The position numbers and the translations under genes are program-made. From positions 496,001 to 560,000 of the forward strand of contig CAWIVH010000001.1 in NCBI GenBank assembly GCA_963839475.1: DNA of 64,000 bases, written 5' to 3'. Below are positions 52,419 through 61,421 of this stretch, piece by piece; the first letter of the stretch is position 1, and each line of letters opens with the position of its first letter. The notes below the pieces were generated by a model. That model searched no databases and was not told the DNA's origin. It worked only from the letters and a program-made list of their open reading frames with translations. This DNA is from CAWIVH01 sp963839475. GTDB taxonomy: Bacteria; Acidobacteriota; UBA6911.

Positions 52419-52441
52419 TTTGAATTTTAGGCCTGAGGAAC

Positions 52442-55216
52442 CTACCCGGTGTTGTGCAGTCCCGCCGCGATGCCGTTGATGGTGGCTCCCAGGGAATATT
52501 GAATCTGTGCCGATTCAGGATGCTGCCGCTGGCGCCGGAGCATTTCTACCTGGATAAGGCTCATCGGATCCACATAGGGATTGCGCAGCCGGATCGAGTT
52601 CGAGAGGACCGGATTCCGCTCCAGAAGTTGCCGTTGATCTGTCAGCCGCAGAATTTCATCCCGGGTCCTGGTAAATTCATCGGCGATCATGCCGAAGATC
52701 CGCTCCCGTAACCCCGCATCCGTAACCAGGTCGGCATAAAGACGTGCAATGCTGAGATCGGCTTTTGCCATGGCCAGTTCGACATTCCGAATCATGGTTG
52801 AGAATAGTGAAAAGGACTGCATCATTTGCTTGAGGCCGGCCTCTTGCTCGGCTCCTCCAGCTCTAAATTTTTCCAGTGCATGCCCCACGCCAAACCATGC
52901 GGGAACCGCATGGCGGCTTTGCATCCATCCGAAAACCCAGGGAATGGCGCGCAGATCACTCAGACTACCGCTCTGAGTTCTCCTCGAGGGGCGTGAGCCG
53001 ATGCGCATCCGTTCCAGCTGGTTTACGGGGGTCGCCTGCTCGAAATAGCTCAGCACATCAGGATCGCCAGCGATATTCTCCCGGTAGAACCGGAATGCCA
53101 GATCGGAGAGTTCGCTCATCACCGGCACCCAGAGGAGATCGCTCTCCACCCCGGATCCATCAGGGCGAGCCAGGGCCTCCAGCGATGCAGCAATCATGAG
53201 TTCCAGGCTCCAGCTTGCCAGCGCCGGGTCGGAATATTTCCAGTTCAAAACCTCCCCCTGCTCGGTTATCTTGATCTGCCCGGAGAAATCTCCCGCCGGC
53301 TGTGAAACAATAGCGGCGTGGGTGGGCCCTCCCCCTCGGCCGACGGTCCCGCCCCTCCCATGGAAGAGCCGCAAAGAGACTCCCGACTCCTGCGCTGCCC
53401 GGTGCAGAGCACGGTGTGCCTGGTAAATCTCCCAGGTGCTGGTGAGCATTCCGCCGTCCTTATTCGAGTCCGAATATCCCAGCATCACCTCCTGCCAGCC
53501 GTCCCAGGAGTCAAGCAGGGTTTTGTATTCAGGGGTGGCCCAGACCTCTTTCATAAGGCCGGCCGCTGCACGCAGGGATTCTATCGATTCGAACAGCGGC
53601 ACCGGCATGAGTCCCGGGTCTTCGCCTGAAGAGCCGAGGCTTATCCCTGCTGCCGCTGCCAGCTGCAATACCGCGAGGATATCCGCTGATGTTTCCACAC
53701 CGCTGATGATGTAACTGCGAATTGCCCCGGCAGGAAAAACCTTTTTGAGTTCCCCGATTTTTCGAAAAGTTTCCAGAGTTTCCCTGGACTGGAGCAAAAC
53801 ATCCTGGCCTGGCTCCGCAGCGTTGTGGGCATCGCCGCCCGCGATCCCGGCAATCGCCCGGGCATGCACTCGGGCGTGCTGCCTGATGTCGAGGCGATGG
53901 AGATGGAATCCGAAGGTTCGCACCTTGAGGAGCAGAGGATCGACCAACATCTTCGCAAGATGACCGCCGCCATTCGTTTTCAGACTCGTTCGAATGGTCA
54001 GCAGATCTTTCTCGAATTCGGCCGAGGACCCATAGGCTGCGCCTTTGGCAACAGGATCCTGGGAGAGGATAAGACGCCGGCGGACATAGGTGAGGAAACT
54101 GCGGTACAGCTCGACTCCAGACTGGGTTTCACGGGCGAAACTCAATTCGGGCATGAGGGACTGGTAAGCAGACAGCCCTGCCCGAATGTCATCCGAAATG
54201 TTAATTTGGCGAACTGATGAACTCAGGCGATCTCCCAGGGAATCCACGGATGAAATAAAATGGGAAAGAACAGTCTGCCTCGCCAATTGCAGCGCGTTGT
54301 GCGTCGATTCCACTGTAACATAGGGATTGCCGTCCCGATCACCTCCGATCCAGGACCCGAAACGAAGCAGCGAGGGAAATTCGATATTGTCGACACGGAT
54401 CCCGAGGCTGTCCTCAAACGCTGCTTGGATTTCATCATAGAGCCCGGGCAGCACATCGAACAGCACCATGGGGAAATAGTCCAAGCCGGTTTGGATCTCA
54501 TCCGATACAGTGGGCCGGGATACCCGGACTTCATCCGTCTGCCAGAGCGCGGTGATCTCGGCGCGGATTTCCGCTTCGCAGGACAGCGCCTCCTTTTCGG
54601 TCAGGGGCAGCCGGTCGAGACGTTCCAACTGTTGCGCGATGCGACGGCGTTTCACGAGGACGGTCTTGCGGGCCACTTCTGTGGGATGAGCCGTGAACAC
54701 CGGTTCAACCATCACCTGCTTTAGCAATCCCAGGATCTCGGAATCTGAATATCCCGTCTCCCGCATCCGGGCGAGGGTATCGGCCAATGAGCCAGCGGGC
54801 GGCGGCGCCTTTTCCACCAGGCCGCGGGCGCGGCGCCTGCGCTTGCGCTGATTGGTTTCCGCCAAGTTGGTCAGTTCGAAATATGCAGCAAACGCCTTGG
54901 TGACCCGGTAGGCGGTTTCGACATCCATGGCGGAGATAATCCGGCGAGCCTGCTCGATGAATCCGCCGACCGCCGTGCCGGAAATGGATCCCTGGGATTC
55001 CATGTCCCGGTGCTGAATCAGAAGACGACGGAGGTTCTCCACGAGCTCGAATAGGGAAGCGCCTCCCTGCTCGGTCAGCACCCTGCCCAACAGTATGCCG
55101 AGACAGCGGACATCGCGCCGCAATGCAAGTTCTTTGGCGGAATCACCGGAACCAGCCGTAAGTTCCATGAGGCGTTCCACTTGATTCTCTGCCGTCCAGA
55201 GCGATTTCTGCTTCAT
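52442..55216 (-). CDS. ppc: Phosphoenolpyruvate carboxylase
   Basis: The protein has 924 residues, the usual bacterial length. It fixes bicarbonate onto PEP to give oxaloacetate, refilling the citric acid cycle in the cytoplasm. Signature motifs are VFTAHPTEVARK with the catalytic His, GYSDSNKDGG, and FHGRGGTVGRGGGPTH. The C-terminus ends in GLHNTG, close to the conserved QNTG of active enzymes. AGG sites precede the ATG. It is a stand-alone gene. Confidence 0.97.
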   Translation of the reverse strand: MKQKSLWTAENQVERLMELTAGSGDSAKELALRRDVRCLGILLGRVLTEQGGASLFELVENLRRLLIQHRDMESQGSISGTAVGGFIEQARRIISAMDVETAYRVTKAFAAYFELTNLAETNQRKRRRRARGLVEKAPPPAGSLADTLARMRETGYSDSEILGLLKQVMVEPVFTAHPTEVARKTVLVKRRRIAQQLERLDRLPLTEKEALSCEAEIRAEITALWQTDEVRVSRPTVSDEIQTGLDYFPMVLFDVLPGLYDEIQAAFEDSLGIRVDNIEFPSLLRFGSWIGGDRDGNPYVTVESTHNALQLARQTVLSHFISSVDSLGDRLSSSVRQINISDDIRAGLSAYQSLMPELSFARETQSGVELYRSFLTYVRRRLILSQDPVAKGAAYGSSAEFEKDLLTIRTSLKTNGGGHLAKMLVDPLLLKVRTFGFHLHRLDIRQHARVHARAIAGIAGGDAHNAAEPGQDVLLQSRETLETFRKIGELKKVFPAGAIRSYIISGVETSADILAVLQLAAAAGISLGSSGEDPGLMPVPLFESIESLRAAAGLMKEVWATPEYKTLLDSWDGWQEVMLGYSDSNKDGGMLTSTWEIYQAHRALHRAAQESGVSLRLFHGRGGTVGRGGGPTHAAIVSQPAGDFSGQIKITEQGEVLNWKYSDPALASWSLELMIAASLEALARPDGSGVESDLLWVPVMSELSDLAFRFYRENIAGDPDVLSYFEQATPVNQLERMRIGSRPSRRTQSGSLSDLRAIPWVFGWMQSRHAVPAWFGVGHALEKFRAGGAEQEAGLKQMMQSFSLFSTMIRNVELAMAKADLSIARLYADLVTDAGLRERIFGMIADEFTRTRDEILRLTDQRQLLERNPVLSNSIRLRNPYVDPMSLIQVEMLRRQRQHPESAQIQYSLGATINGIAAGLHNTG

Positions 55217-55411
55217 CCTGACCTGATCTTACCTCAAAAGCGGACGCCCCACACGTTTACCTGGTTTTGGCGTTCGGGGCACGCGGTTGGCGCCATGAAG
55301 CAGGTAGATGTGCGGGACGTCCCCAATTAGTAATTTGCTCTTTTGGCGGGGTTAGGATAAATATCTGCCATCGGTTCGCGATGTTCGGCCATCAAGGATT
55401 GGACAAAACTT

Positions 55412-57004
55412 ATGAAACCGATCACCAGGCGCTCATTTTTCTCGACCACAGCCGCAGTGACCGCCGCGACTGCAGCGGCTGCGCCGTCTCTTGCGCAGTT
55501 GCCCTCGGGCGCAACGCGACCCAATATCCTCCACATCATGGTGGACCAGATGCAGTGGGCGGCCATCGCGAGGCGAAGTATCTGCAGGACGCCAAACATA
55601 AACCGCCTGGCGGACGGCGGGCTCCTGTGCGACCGCTCCTACACGCCCTCCGCAGTGTGCTGCCCTGCCCGCGCCATGCTGATTACAGGCGCATATCATT
55701 GGCACAACGGTGTGTTCAACCAGGTGCATTCCGCCCCCTCGGTGAGCCGGTCGATGTATCGCGACGTGGCAACCTATTCCGCTCGTCTGCGGGAAGCGGG
55801 ATACCGGCAGGGTTACGTAGGCAAATGGCACGCCGATTACACCAGGACGCCCTTGGATTTCGGCTTCGATGAAATCGCCGCCCCGGGCAGCTACAATCCG
55901 CGTCTGCTTCGAGGACTGGAAACCAATCCTGACAAGGTTCAAAGACCAGCCGACAATCTTAAAACGGTTATCAGCAAAACTTTCCGCTGGCCCGGCACGC
56001 CGGAATTCCCCATGTGGGGTTACCGCGAAGGCTCCGAAGAACAGACGAACGGCCGGTATGTCGCTGAATGCGGGATTCAGATGATGAGGCGTTATGCCGG
56101 AGAGAAGTCCCCATGGCATGTCGAGGTGCATTTCCCCGAGCCCCACGATCCTTACCTGCCATTGAAGAAATATCTCGACGGATACAAGGCCGATGAAATT
56201 CCGGTCCCGGAGAGCTTCCACGATGATTTTCGCGGCAAGCCCGGGATGCACCGGCGCGAAGCGGAGGCCTGGGGTTCGTTCACCGAGAAAGATTTGCAGC
56301 AGGGCCGCGCGCATTACTATGCCTGGTGCGAACAGGTCGACACCCAGGTCGGCCGCCTGCTGGATGCCTTGGAGCAGACCGGCCAGGCAGACCGCACCAT
56401 CGTCGTTTTCACCGGCGATCACGGCGATATGGCCGGGGCACACCGCATGTGGATCAAGGGTTGGTATCCGTACGAAGATGCTTATCGAATCCCGATGGTC
56501 GTCCGATGGCCCGCGCGTGCGCCGAAAGGCAAAAAAACCGACTGCCTGGTTTCATCCCATGACCTCGCCCATACCTACGTGGACGCGGGCGGCGCAAAAC
56601 CTCTGCCTTTTCCAGACGGCGCCAGCCTTCTTCCGCTCTTGGATAATCCCGCCCGCACGGATTGGCGCGACCAACTGCTATGCGCCTTTTATGGCGGCGA
56701 GTTTCTTTACACCCAAAGAATTGCCATAACACGGCGTTTCAAGTATGTGTTCAACGGCTTTGACTTCGATGAGTTTTACGATCTCGAGAAAGATCCGCAC
56801 GAGATGCATAACGCCGTGGAGGATCCCGCATACCGCACCGACGTGGATGACATGCGGGCGAGGCTCTACGAGATGATGGCCCGTTTTGGCGATCCCTATG
56901 GGGATGCCTCACAGAACCTTAGCGCGGCACAGCGCGACGGGAACCCGCCGGACCGGTACGGCGCGCCCAGGTATTTGCCGCGTGGAAAAAGAAGAAGCAC
57001 ATAG
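55412..57004 (+). CDS. Tat-exported sulfatase (formylglycine type)
   Basis: The protein has 530 residues. Leader TRRSFFSTTAAVTAATAAAA has a twin-arginine motif. The catalytic signature is CCPAR at Cys83-Arg87 within SAVCCPARAMLITG (C-x-P-x-R), so Cys83 should be turned into formylglycine. Metal ligands occur in HIMVDQMQW and TGDHGDMAGAH. It would cleave sulfate esters, probably of sulfated glycans, in the periplasm. No sulfatase-modifying enzyme is in the window. A Tat aldo/keto reductase follows by 14 bp, so they are co-transcribed. Contrast with the Thr-type protein at 25376. Confidence 0.92.
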   Translation: MKPITRRSFFSTTAAVTAATAAAAPSLAQLPSGATRPNILHIMVDQMQWAAIARRSICRTPNINRLADGGLLCDRSYTPSAVCCPARAMLITGAYHWHNGVFNQVHSAPSVSRSMYRDVATYSARLREAGYRQGYVGKWHADYTRTPLDFGFDEIAAPGSYNPRLLRGLETNPDKVQRPADNLKTVISKTFRWPGTPEFPMWGYREGSEEQTNGRYVAECGIQMMRRYAGEKSPWHVEVHFPEPHDPYLPLKKYLDGYKADEIPVPESFHDDFRGKPGMHRREAEAWGSFTEKDLQQGRAHYYAWCEQVDTQVGRLLDALEQTGQADRTIVVFTGDHGDMAGAHRMWIKGWYPYEDAYRIPMVVRWPARAPKGKKTDCLVSSHDLAHTYVDAGGAKPLPFPDGASLLPLLDNPARTDWRDQLLCAFYGGEFLYTQRIAITRRFKYVFNGFDFDEFYDLEKDPHEMHNAVEDPAYRTDVDDMRARLYEMMARFGDPYGDASQNLSAAQRDGNPPDRYGAPRYLPRGKRRST

Positions 57005-57018
57005 GAGAGGAGTCGCAA

Positions 57019-57984
57019 ATGGAAATAACTCGGCGCAGCTTTCTGGCATCGGTCGCAGCGGCGGCCGCCGCAATCGAAATCAACGCACAGACAGGCATGC
57101 CTATGCGCAGCCTGGGCAGTACCGGAGCAAAAGTTTCCCTTCTCGCCTTTGGCGCCGGCAGCCGGTGGCTCGCCTACAAAGACCGGGATAAGGCGCTCGC
57201 GGCTCTGGAAAAAGCGCTGAAGGGAGGGGTGAATTACGTCGACAGCGCGGCGTCGTATGGAGACGGACAGAGCGAGCAATGGGTCGGGGAATTCCTGAAA
57301 ACGCACAAAAAGGATTTCTTCCTGGTGACCAAGATCGGCGGCGACCGCTCCTACGATGACGCGATGAAAATCATTGAAAGATCCATGAAAAACCTGGGCG
57401 TGAACCAGGTGGACCTCATGCACATCCACTCGCTGGGAAACGAGGATGACCTGGCCAAGATCGAGGCGGCGAACGGCCAGCTCAAGGCGATGCGATGGGC
57501 CAAGGAAAACAAACTGACGCGCTTCATCGGCGTGACGTCACATATGAATCCGCAGGTCTTGAAAACGGCCCTGGAGCGCCACGACTTTGACTCGACCCAA
57601 ATGGCGCTGAACATCGCGCAGATCGGCAACGCCGCGCCATCCGACCGAGCAGGCCAGGGAATGACCGGCGCCTCGGGTTTCGAAATGATTGCCATGCCGG
57701 TGGCGTTGCGGAAGAAAATGGGCCTCACCGCGATGAAGGTCTTCGCGCAGGAGAAGCTGCTGGGCAAGGCTTCACCGGAAATGCTTATTCGATACGCGAT
57801 GACGTTGCCGGTGGCGGCAACTACAATCGGGATGCCGGAGCTGGCCCACATCGACTTCAACCTGTCCGTGGCGAAAAATTTCAAGCCGCTTTCGCCCGAT
57901 GAGATGAAAGCCTTGCCGGCGAGTGTGTCAGGACAGATGCGCGCTGCGATCGACCACTTCTTCTCCGATCACATGGATTGCTGA
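57019..57984 (+). CDS. Tat-exported aldo/keto reductase
   Basis: The protein has 321 residues; AGGAG is near the ATG. The leader TRRSFLASVAAAAAAIEI has a twin-arginine motif. The barrel shows the AKR residues: YVDSAASYGDGQSE (Asp, Tyr), LVTKIG (Lys) and MHIHSL (His). It should reduce or oxidise a sugar or carbonyl with NAD(P)H, bound before export. It is in an operon with the sulfatase, so both may process the same glycan. Unusual: most AKRs are cytoplasmic. Confidence 0.9.
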   Translation: MEITRRSFLASVAAAAAAIEINAQTGMPMRSLGSTGAKVSLLAFGAGSRWLAYKDRDKALAALEKALKGGVNYVDSAASYGDGQSEQWVGEFLKTHKKDFFLVTKIGGDRSYDDAMKIIERSMKNLGVNQVDLMHIHSLGNEDDLAKIEAANGQLKAMRWAKENKLTRFIGVTSHMNPQVLKTALERHDFDSTQMALNIAQIGNAAPSDRAGQGMTGASGFEMIAMPVALRKKMGLTAMKVFAQEKLLGKASPEMLIRYAMTLPVAATTIGMPELAHIDFNLSVAKNFKPLSPDEMKALPASVSGQMRAAIDHFFSDHMDC

Positions 57985-58061
57985 TGGGCTCCGGAGGAAT
58001 GGAGAAGTCCGGGAATTAGGCCGGATTATCACAGATCGTTGCAGATTCAGGGCGCCTCAGA

Positions 58062-58520
58062 TCAGGCCTTGCTGCCGGGAGCGGTGCTTTTTTCCAGAGC
58101 CGTGATCGCGGCCCTGATCTCCTCGGGCATCGGGCAGGATTTCTTCAAATTGTAGTCATAAACTACCAGTGTGGAATCGGCATCGGCTACCAGTCCGAGA
58201 GCGTCGCTGAAAATGACGTGCTCCATTTGGAAGCTGGAGTTTCCGATTTTCGTCACGCGAGCCCCGATGTGAACGGTATCGGGAAATGCGACGGGCTGGC
58301 GGTAGTTGCAGTCCAGGTGCGCCAAAATGCACCCTATCCCGCTGGTTCGCAGCATGCCCCAAAGTCCGATCCGCTCCAAATAGTAGATCCGGGCCGTTTC
58401 ACACCAGCGCAGATAGACAACGTTGTTCACATGGTTGAAGGCATCCTGATCGCCCCATTGAACGGGCAGATCGAAAACCACAGGGTAATCTTTCAGTTGT
58501 TTCATCTCTGTTAGAGCCAT
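58062..58520 (-). CDS. Acyl-CoA thioesterase (4HBT/FadM-YbgC type)
   Basis: The protein has 152 residues and a hotdog fold. The active-site segment WGDQDAFNHVNNVVYLRWCE carries the catalytic Asp and the N-H-V motif. It hydrolyses acyl-CoA thioesters in the cytoplasm. The last 30 residues are variable. The start at 58520 is uncertain as no strong ribosome site is seen. Confidence 0.88.
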   Translation of the reverse strand: MALTEMKQLKDYPVVFDLPVQWGDQDAFNHVNNVVYLRWCETARIYYLERIGLWGMLRTSGIGCILAHLDCNYRQPVAFPDTVHIGARVTKIGNSSFQMEHVIFSDALGLVADADSTLVVYDYNLKKSCPMPEEIRAAITALEKSTAPGSKA

Positions 58521-58957
58521 TCGCTGGAAAAGAGCAGAATCGGCCTCCCGATATCATCTTCCCGGCGATCCAGATCGAAGCCTGGAGCGCCCAAACTGAA
58601 TTCCGAACTGATACTGATTTTAGTAAACGGGCGAGGCAAAGTCATGACCAAGTTCCGGCGCTTGCTTCACTGCCGCTGCGGCGTCATGCCGCAGTTCGGT
58701 CTCGGCCGTCTTCGCGAATAGACACAAAAGCTCCAGGAATGGCACGGACCGGCAATTCGGCCTCTCGTTTCTAGGAAACGTACCGGGGACGCCTGCTGAA
58801 TGCGCGAACAAAACAGACATGGACTCGGCGATCAGATTCATAAATATGGTAACGTGTTTTCTGGAGGCGGATATTCGCCGACGGCCGTGCGCGGATTCCT
58901 AATCGGCGATCTGCGTTTATCCGTGGGCATCCGCGTCCCTATAAAAATGCTGTTTTA
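58521..58957. other. Divergent intergenic region, no convincing gene
   Basis: 437 bp between the thioesterase and the heme-motif protein genes. A 73-codon leftward frame (58620-58841) lacks a ribosome site and family likeness. No hairpin repeats of the kind found elsewhere. Confidence 0.5.
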
Positions 58958-61333
58958 GTGAAATCGGGGATAAGGGTTTTGTCAAGAATGGGAGGCTCTT
59001 TCATCAGAATAGCCGTTGCCGGGAGCATTTTGATCGCGGCGTTTTTTATCGTCCGACCGATCCGGCCGCTGTCCTCGACGGTTTTAGCCGGCAAAAGCCG
59101 GGAAAATCCCCTCCGCGATATCGTGATTGACTACCCCCAGCAGGGATCCGTTTTTCCGCCCGAAATTACCGCCCCGACTTTCCTGTGGCACGACGCTTCG
59201 GAGGGATCCGACCATTGGCGCATCGAGACAATTCCAGGCGATGGCTCGACGGGCAGGAGTTTTGAATCGCCCGGCGATCGGCTTCGAATTGGCGAGATCG
59301 ATTCACGCTGCGTTTCCAACACCAATGAACTGCCGAAATTGACGCCGGAGCAGGCAAGCGCCCGCGCATGGAAACCGGAGGCCGGCGAATGGCAGTGGAT
59401 GAAACTGCATTCCGGGGCCGGTCCAATGACCGTGAGAATAACCGGCTTCAAGGACCGGCAAGCCGTGTCGCAGGGCGGGGTTGCTTTCACTACCTCGCAG
59501 GATCCGGTCGGAGCTCCCATTTTCTACCGGGATGTACCCCTGATGCCCTCTGAATTGAAAAAAGGGGTAATCAAGCCCCTGGCTCAGAATATCCTCCCCT
59601 ACGTCGCTTGGCGTTTGCGCAACATCGGTGAATCTGAAAGCCGCCTGCTCATGGAGGGAATCCACACCTGCGCCAATTGCCACTCCTTTTCGGCCGACGG
59701 CAAAACTATGGGAATGGACCTGGACGGTCCCGAAAACGATAAGGGGCTTTATGCCATTGTTCGGGTCGCGGAATCGATGTCCATTCGGAAAGAAGACGTC
59801 ATCAGCTGGAGTGCGTTCCGAGGCGAAACCTCCAGGGAGAAGAGACTCGCATTCATGTCTCAAGTCTCGCCTGACGGGCGCTTTGTTGTGACGACGACTC
59901 AGGTCGAATACTACGTCGCTAATTTCAAGGACTACCGCTTCCTCCAGGTTTTCTACCCGACGCGTGGAATCCTGGCCTGGTACGACCGCACGGCAGGAAG
60001 CATGAAGGCGCTCCCTGGGGCTGACGACCCCCGATTTGTTCAGGCTAATGCCGCCTGGAGTCCCGATGGCAAAACCCTTGTCTTCCTGAAGGCGCCCGCG
60101 CAAGCTCCGTATCCCGAAGGAAGAAAGACCGCCGAGTACGCCGGGGATCCGAATGAGGTTCCCGTCCAATACGATCTCTATCGCATTCCCTTCGACGAGG
60201 GGCGCGGGGGCCGGGCAGAGCCGGTGCAGGGAGCCGCCCAAAACGGCATGAGCAACTCCTTTCCGAAAATCTCGCCGGACGGGAAATGGATCGTTTTCGT
60301 CAAGAGCCGCAATGGGCAACTGATGCGTCCCGATGGCCAGCTCTATATCGTTCCGGCGTCGGGAGGCTCCGCCCGCCGGATGCGGTGCAACACTCCACGG
60401 ATGAATTCATGGCACAGCTTCTCTCCCAACGGACGATGGATGGTGTTCTCCTCGAAAAGCCGTTCACCCTACACGCAGATGTTCCTGACCCACATCGATG
60501 AAAATGGAAACGACAGTCCAGGCATCCTGCTTGAAAACTCCACAGCTGCGAATCGTGCCGTCAACATCCCGGAGTTCGTCAATATCCCTGTAAGCGGCAT
60601 TTCCAGTATCGTGGCGCCGGCAGCGGACTTTTACCGGCTGTACAACCAGGCTTGGGAATTGACCCAAAAAGGAGAGGTCGACTCGGCCATCATTGCATGG
60701 ACCAAGGCTCTGGCACTGGATCCGGAGGATGCCAAGGCCTTGAACAACTACGGTGCACTCCTGCTTCGGGAAGGCAGACTCGAGGAAGCCATCGTCAGCC
60801 TGAAGAGGGCCCTGGCGCTCAGCCCCGATTTACCCAGAGCCAGTGACAACCTTGGATTGGCGATGGTCCGGGCAGGAAATCCGGATGCAGCGCTGCCTTA
60901 TTTCCAAAAAGCCCTGGAACTGAATCCGGATTCGACCGAAGCACTGGTCAACCTTGGAGGGGCCCTGCTCCAACTGGGGAGGCACCGTGAGGCTCTCGCC
61001 GTGCTACGCACAGCACTCAGCTTGGCGCCGGATCAAGCTGTCATCCTGGGTAACATGGCCTGGATTCTGGCAGCGAGCCCTGACACCTCGATCAGGAATG
61101 CATCCGAAGCTGTGGCACTGGCTGAAAAGGCGGTTGCGCTGTCTGGCGGGAAGGATCCCACGATCCTGGAAAACCTGGCAACTGCCTATGCCGCCGCGGG
61201 TCGCTTTCCGGAAGCCGTCGCGGCCATCGAAAAGGCTTTGAGCGCCGCATCCGGCCAGGGAGATGATAAGCTGGCAAGCGAGCTCAAAAACCGGCTTGCA
61301 CTCTACCAATCGAAGCGTAAATCTCACGATTGA
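58958..61333 (+). CDS. Exported protein with CxxCH heme motif, TolB-like propeller and TPRs
   Basis: The protein has 791 residues from GTG (an ATG at 58988 is an alternative). A hydrophobic helix (IAVAGSILIAAFFIV) leads to a beta-rich region of about 200 residues. HTCANCHSFSADGK at Cys238-His242 is a c-type heme site. PD40 repeats follow: VSPDGRFVV, SPDGKTLVF, SPDGKWIVFVKSRNG and SPNGRWMVFSSKS. From about 570 there are four to five TPRs (YNQAWELTQKGEVDSAIIAW, LNNYGALLLREGRLEEAIV, NLGGALLQLGRHREALAVL). The combination suggests a periplasmic redox or sensing scaffold; function unknown. Confidence 0.85.
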   Translation: MKSGIRVLSRMGGSFIRIAVAGSILIAAFFIVRPIRPLSSTVLAGKSRENPLRDIVIDYPQQGSVFPPEITAPTFLWHDASEGSDHWRIETIPGDGSTGRSFESPGDRLRIGEIDSRCVSNTNELPKLTPEQASARAWKPEAGEWQWMKLHSGAGPMTVRITGFKDRQAVSQGGVAFTTSQDPVGAPIFYRDVPLMPSELKKGVIKPLAQNILPYVAWRLRNIGESESRLLMEGIHTCANCHSFSADGKTMGMDLDGPENDKGLYAIVRVAESMSIRKEDVISWSAFRGETSREKRLAFMSQVSPDGRFVVTTTQVEYYVANFKDYRFLQVFYPTRGILAWYDRTAGSMKALPGADDPRFVQANAAWSPDGKTLVFLKAPAQAPYPEGRKTAEYAGDPNEVPVQYDLYRIPFDEGRGGRAEPVQGAAQNGMSNSFPKISPDGKWIVFVKSRNGQLMRPDGQLYIVPASGGSARRMRCNTPRMNSWHSFSPNGRWMVFSSKSRSPYTQMFLTHIDENGNDSPGILLENSTAANRAVNIPEFVNIPVSGISSIVAPAADFYRLYNQAWELTQKGEVDSAIIAWTKALALDPEDAKALNNYGALLLREGRLEEAIVSLKRALALSPDLPRASDNLGLAMVRAGNPDAALPYFQKALELNPDSTEALVNLGGALLQLGRHREALAVLRTALSLAPDQAVILGNMAWILAASPDTSIRNASEAVALAEKAVALSGGKDPTILENLATAYAAAGRFPEAVAAIEKALSAASGQGDDKLASELKNRLALYQSKRKSHD

Positions 61334-61421
61334 TCGAGGGCTGACAATGGCGATTTTTCAATTGGCTTGGAAAAAATTCTGCCCCCTTTAAGACGATTCC
61401 GGCGTGATATTGAAGTGCCGC

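Noticed and set aside
58620..58841. 73-codon leftward frame
   Set aside because: No ribosome site, signal or likeness to a family; probably chance.
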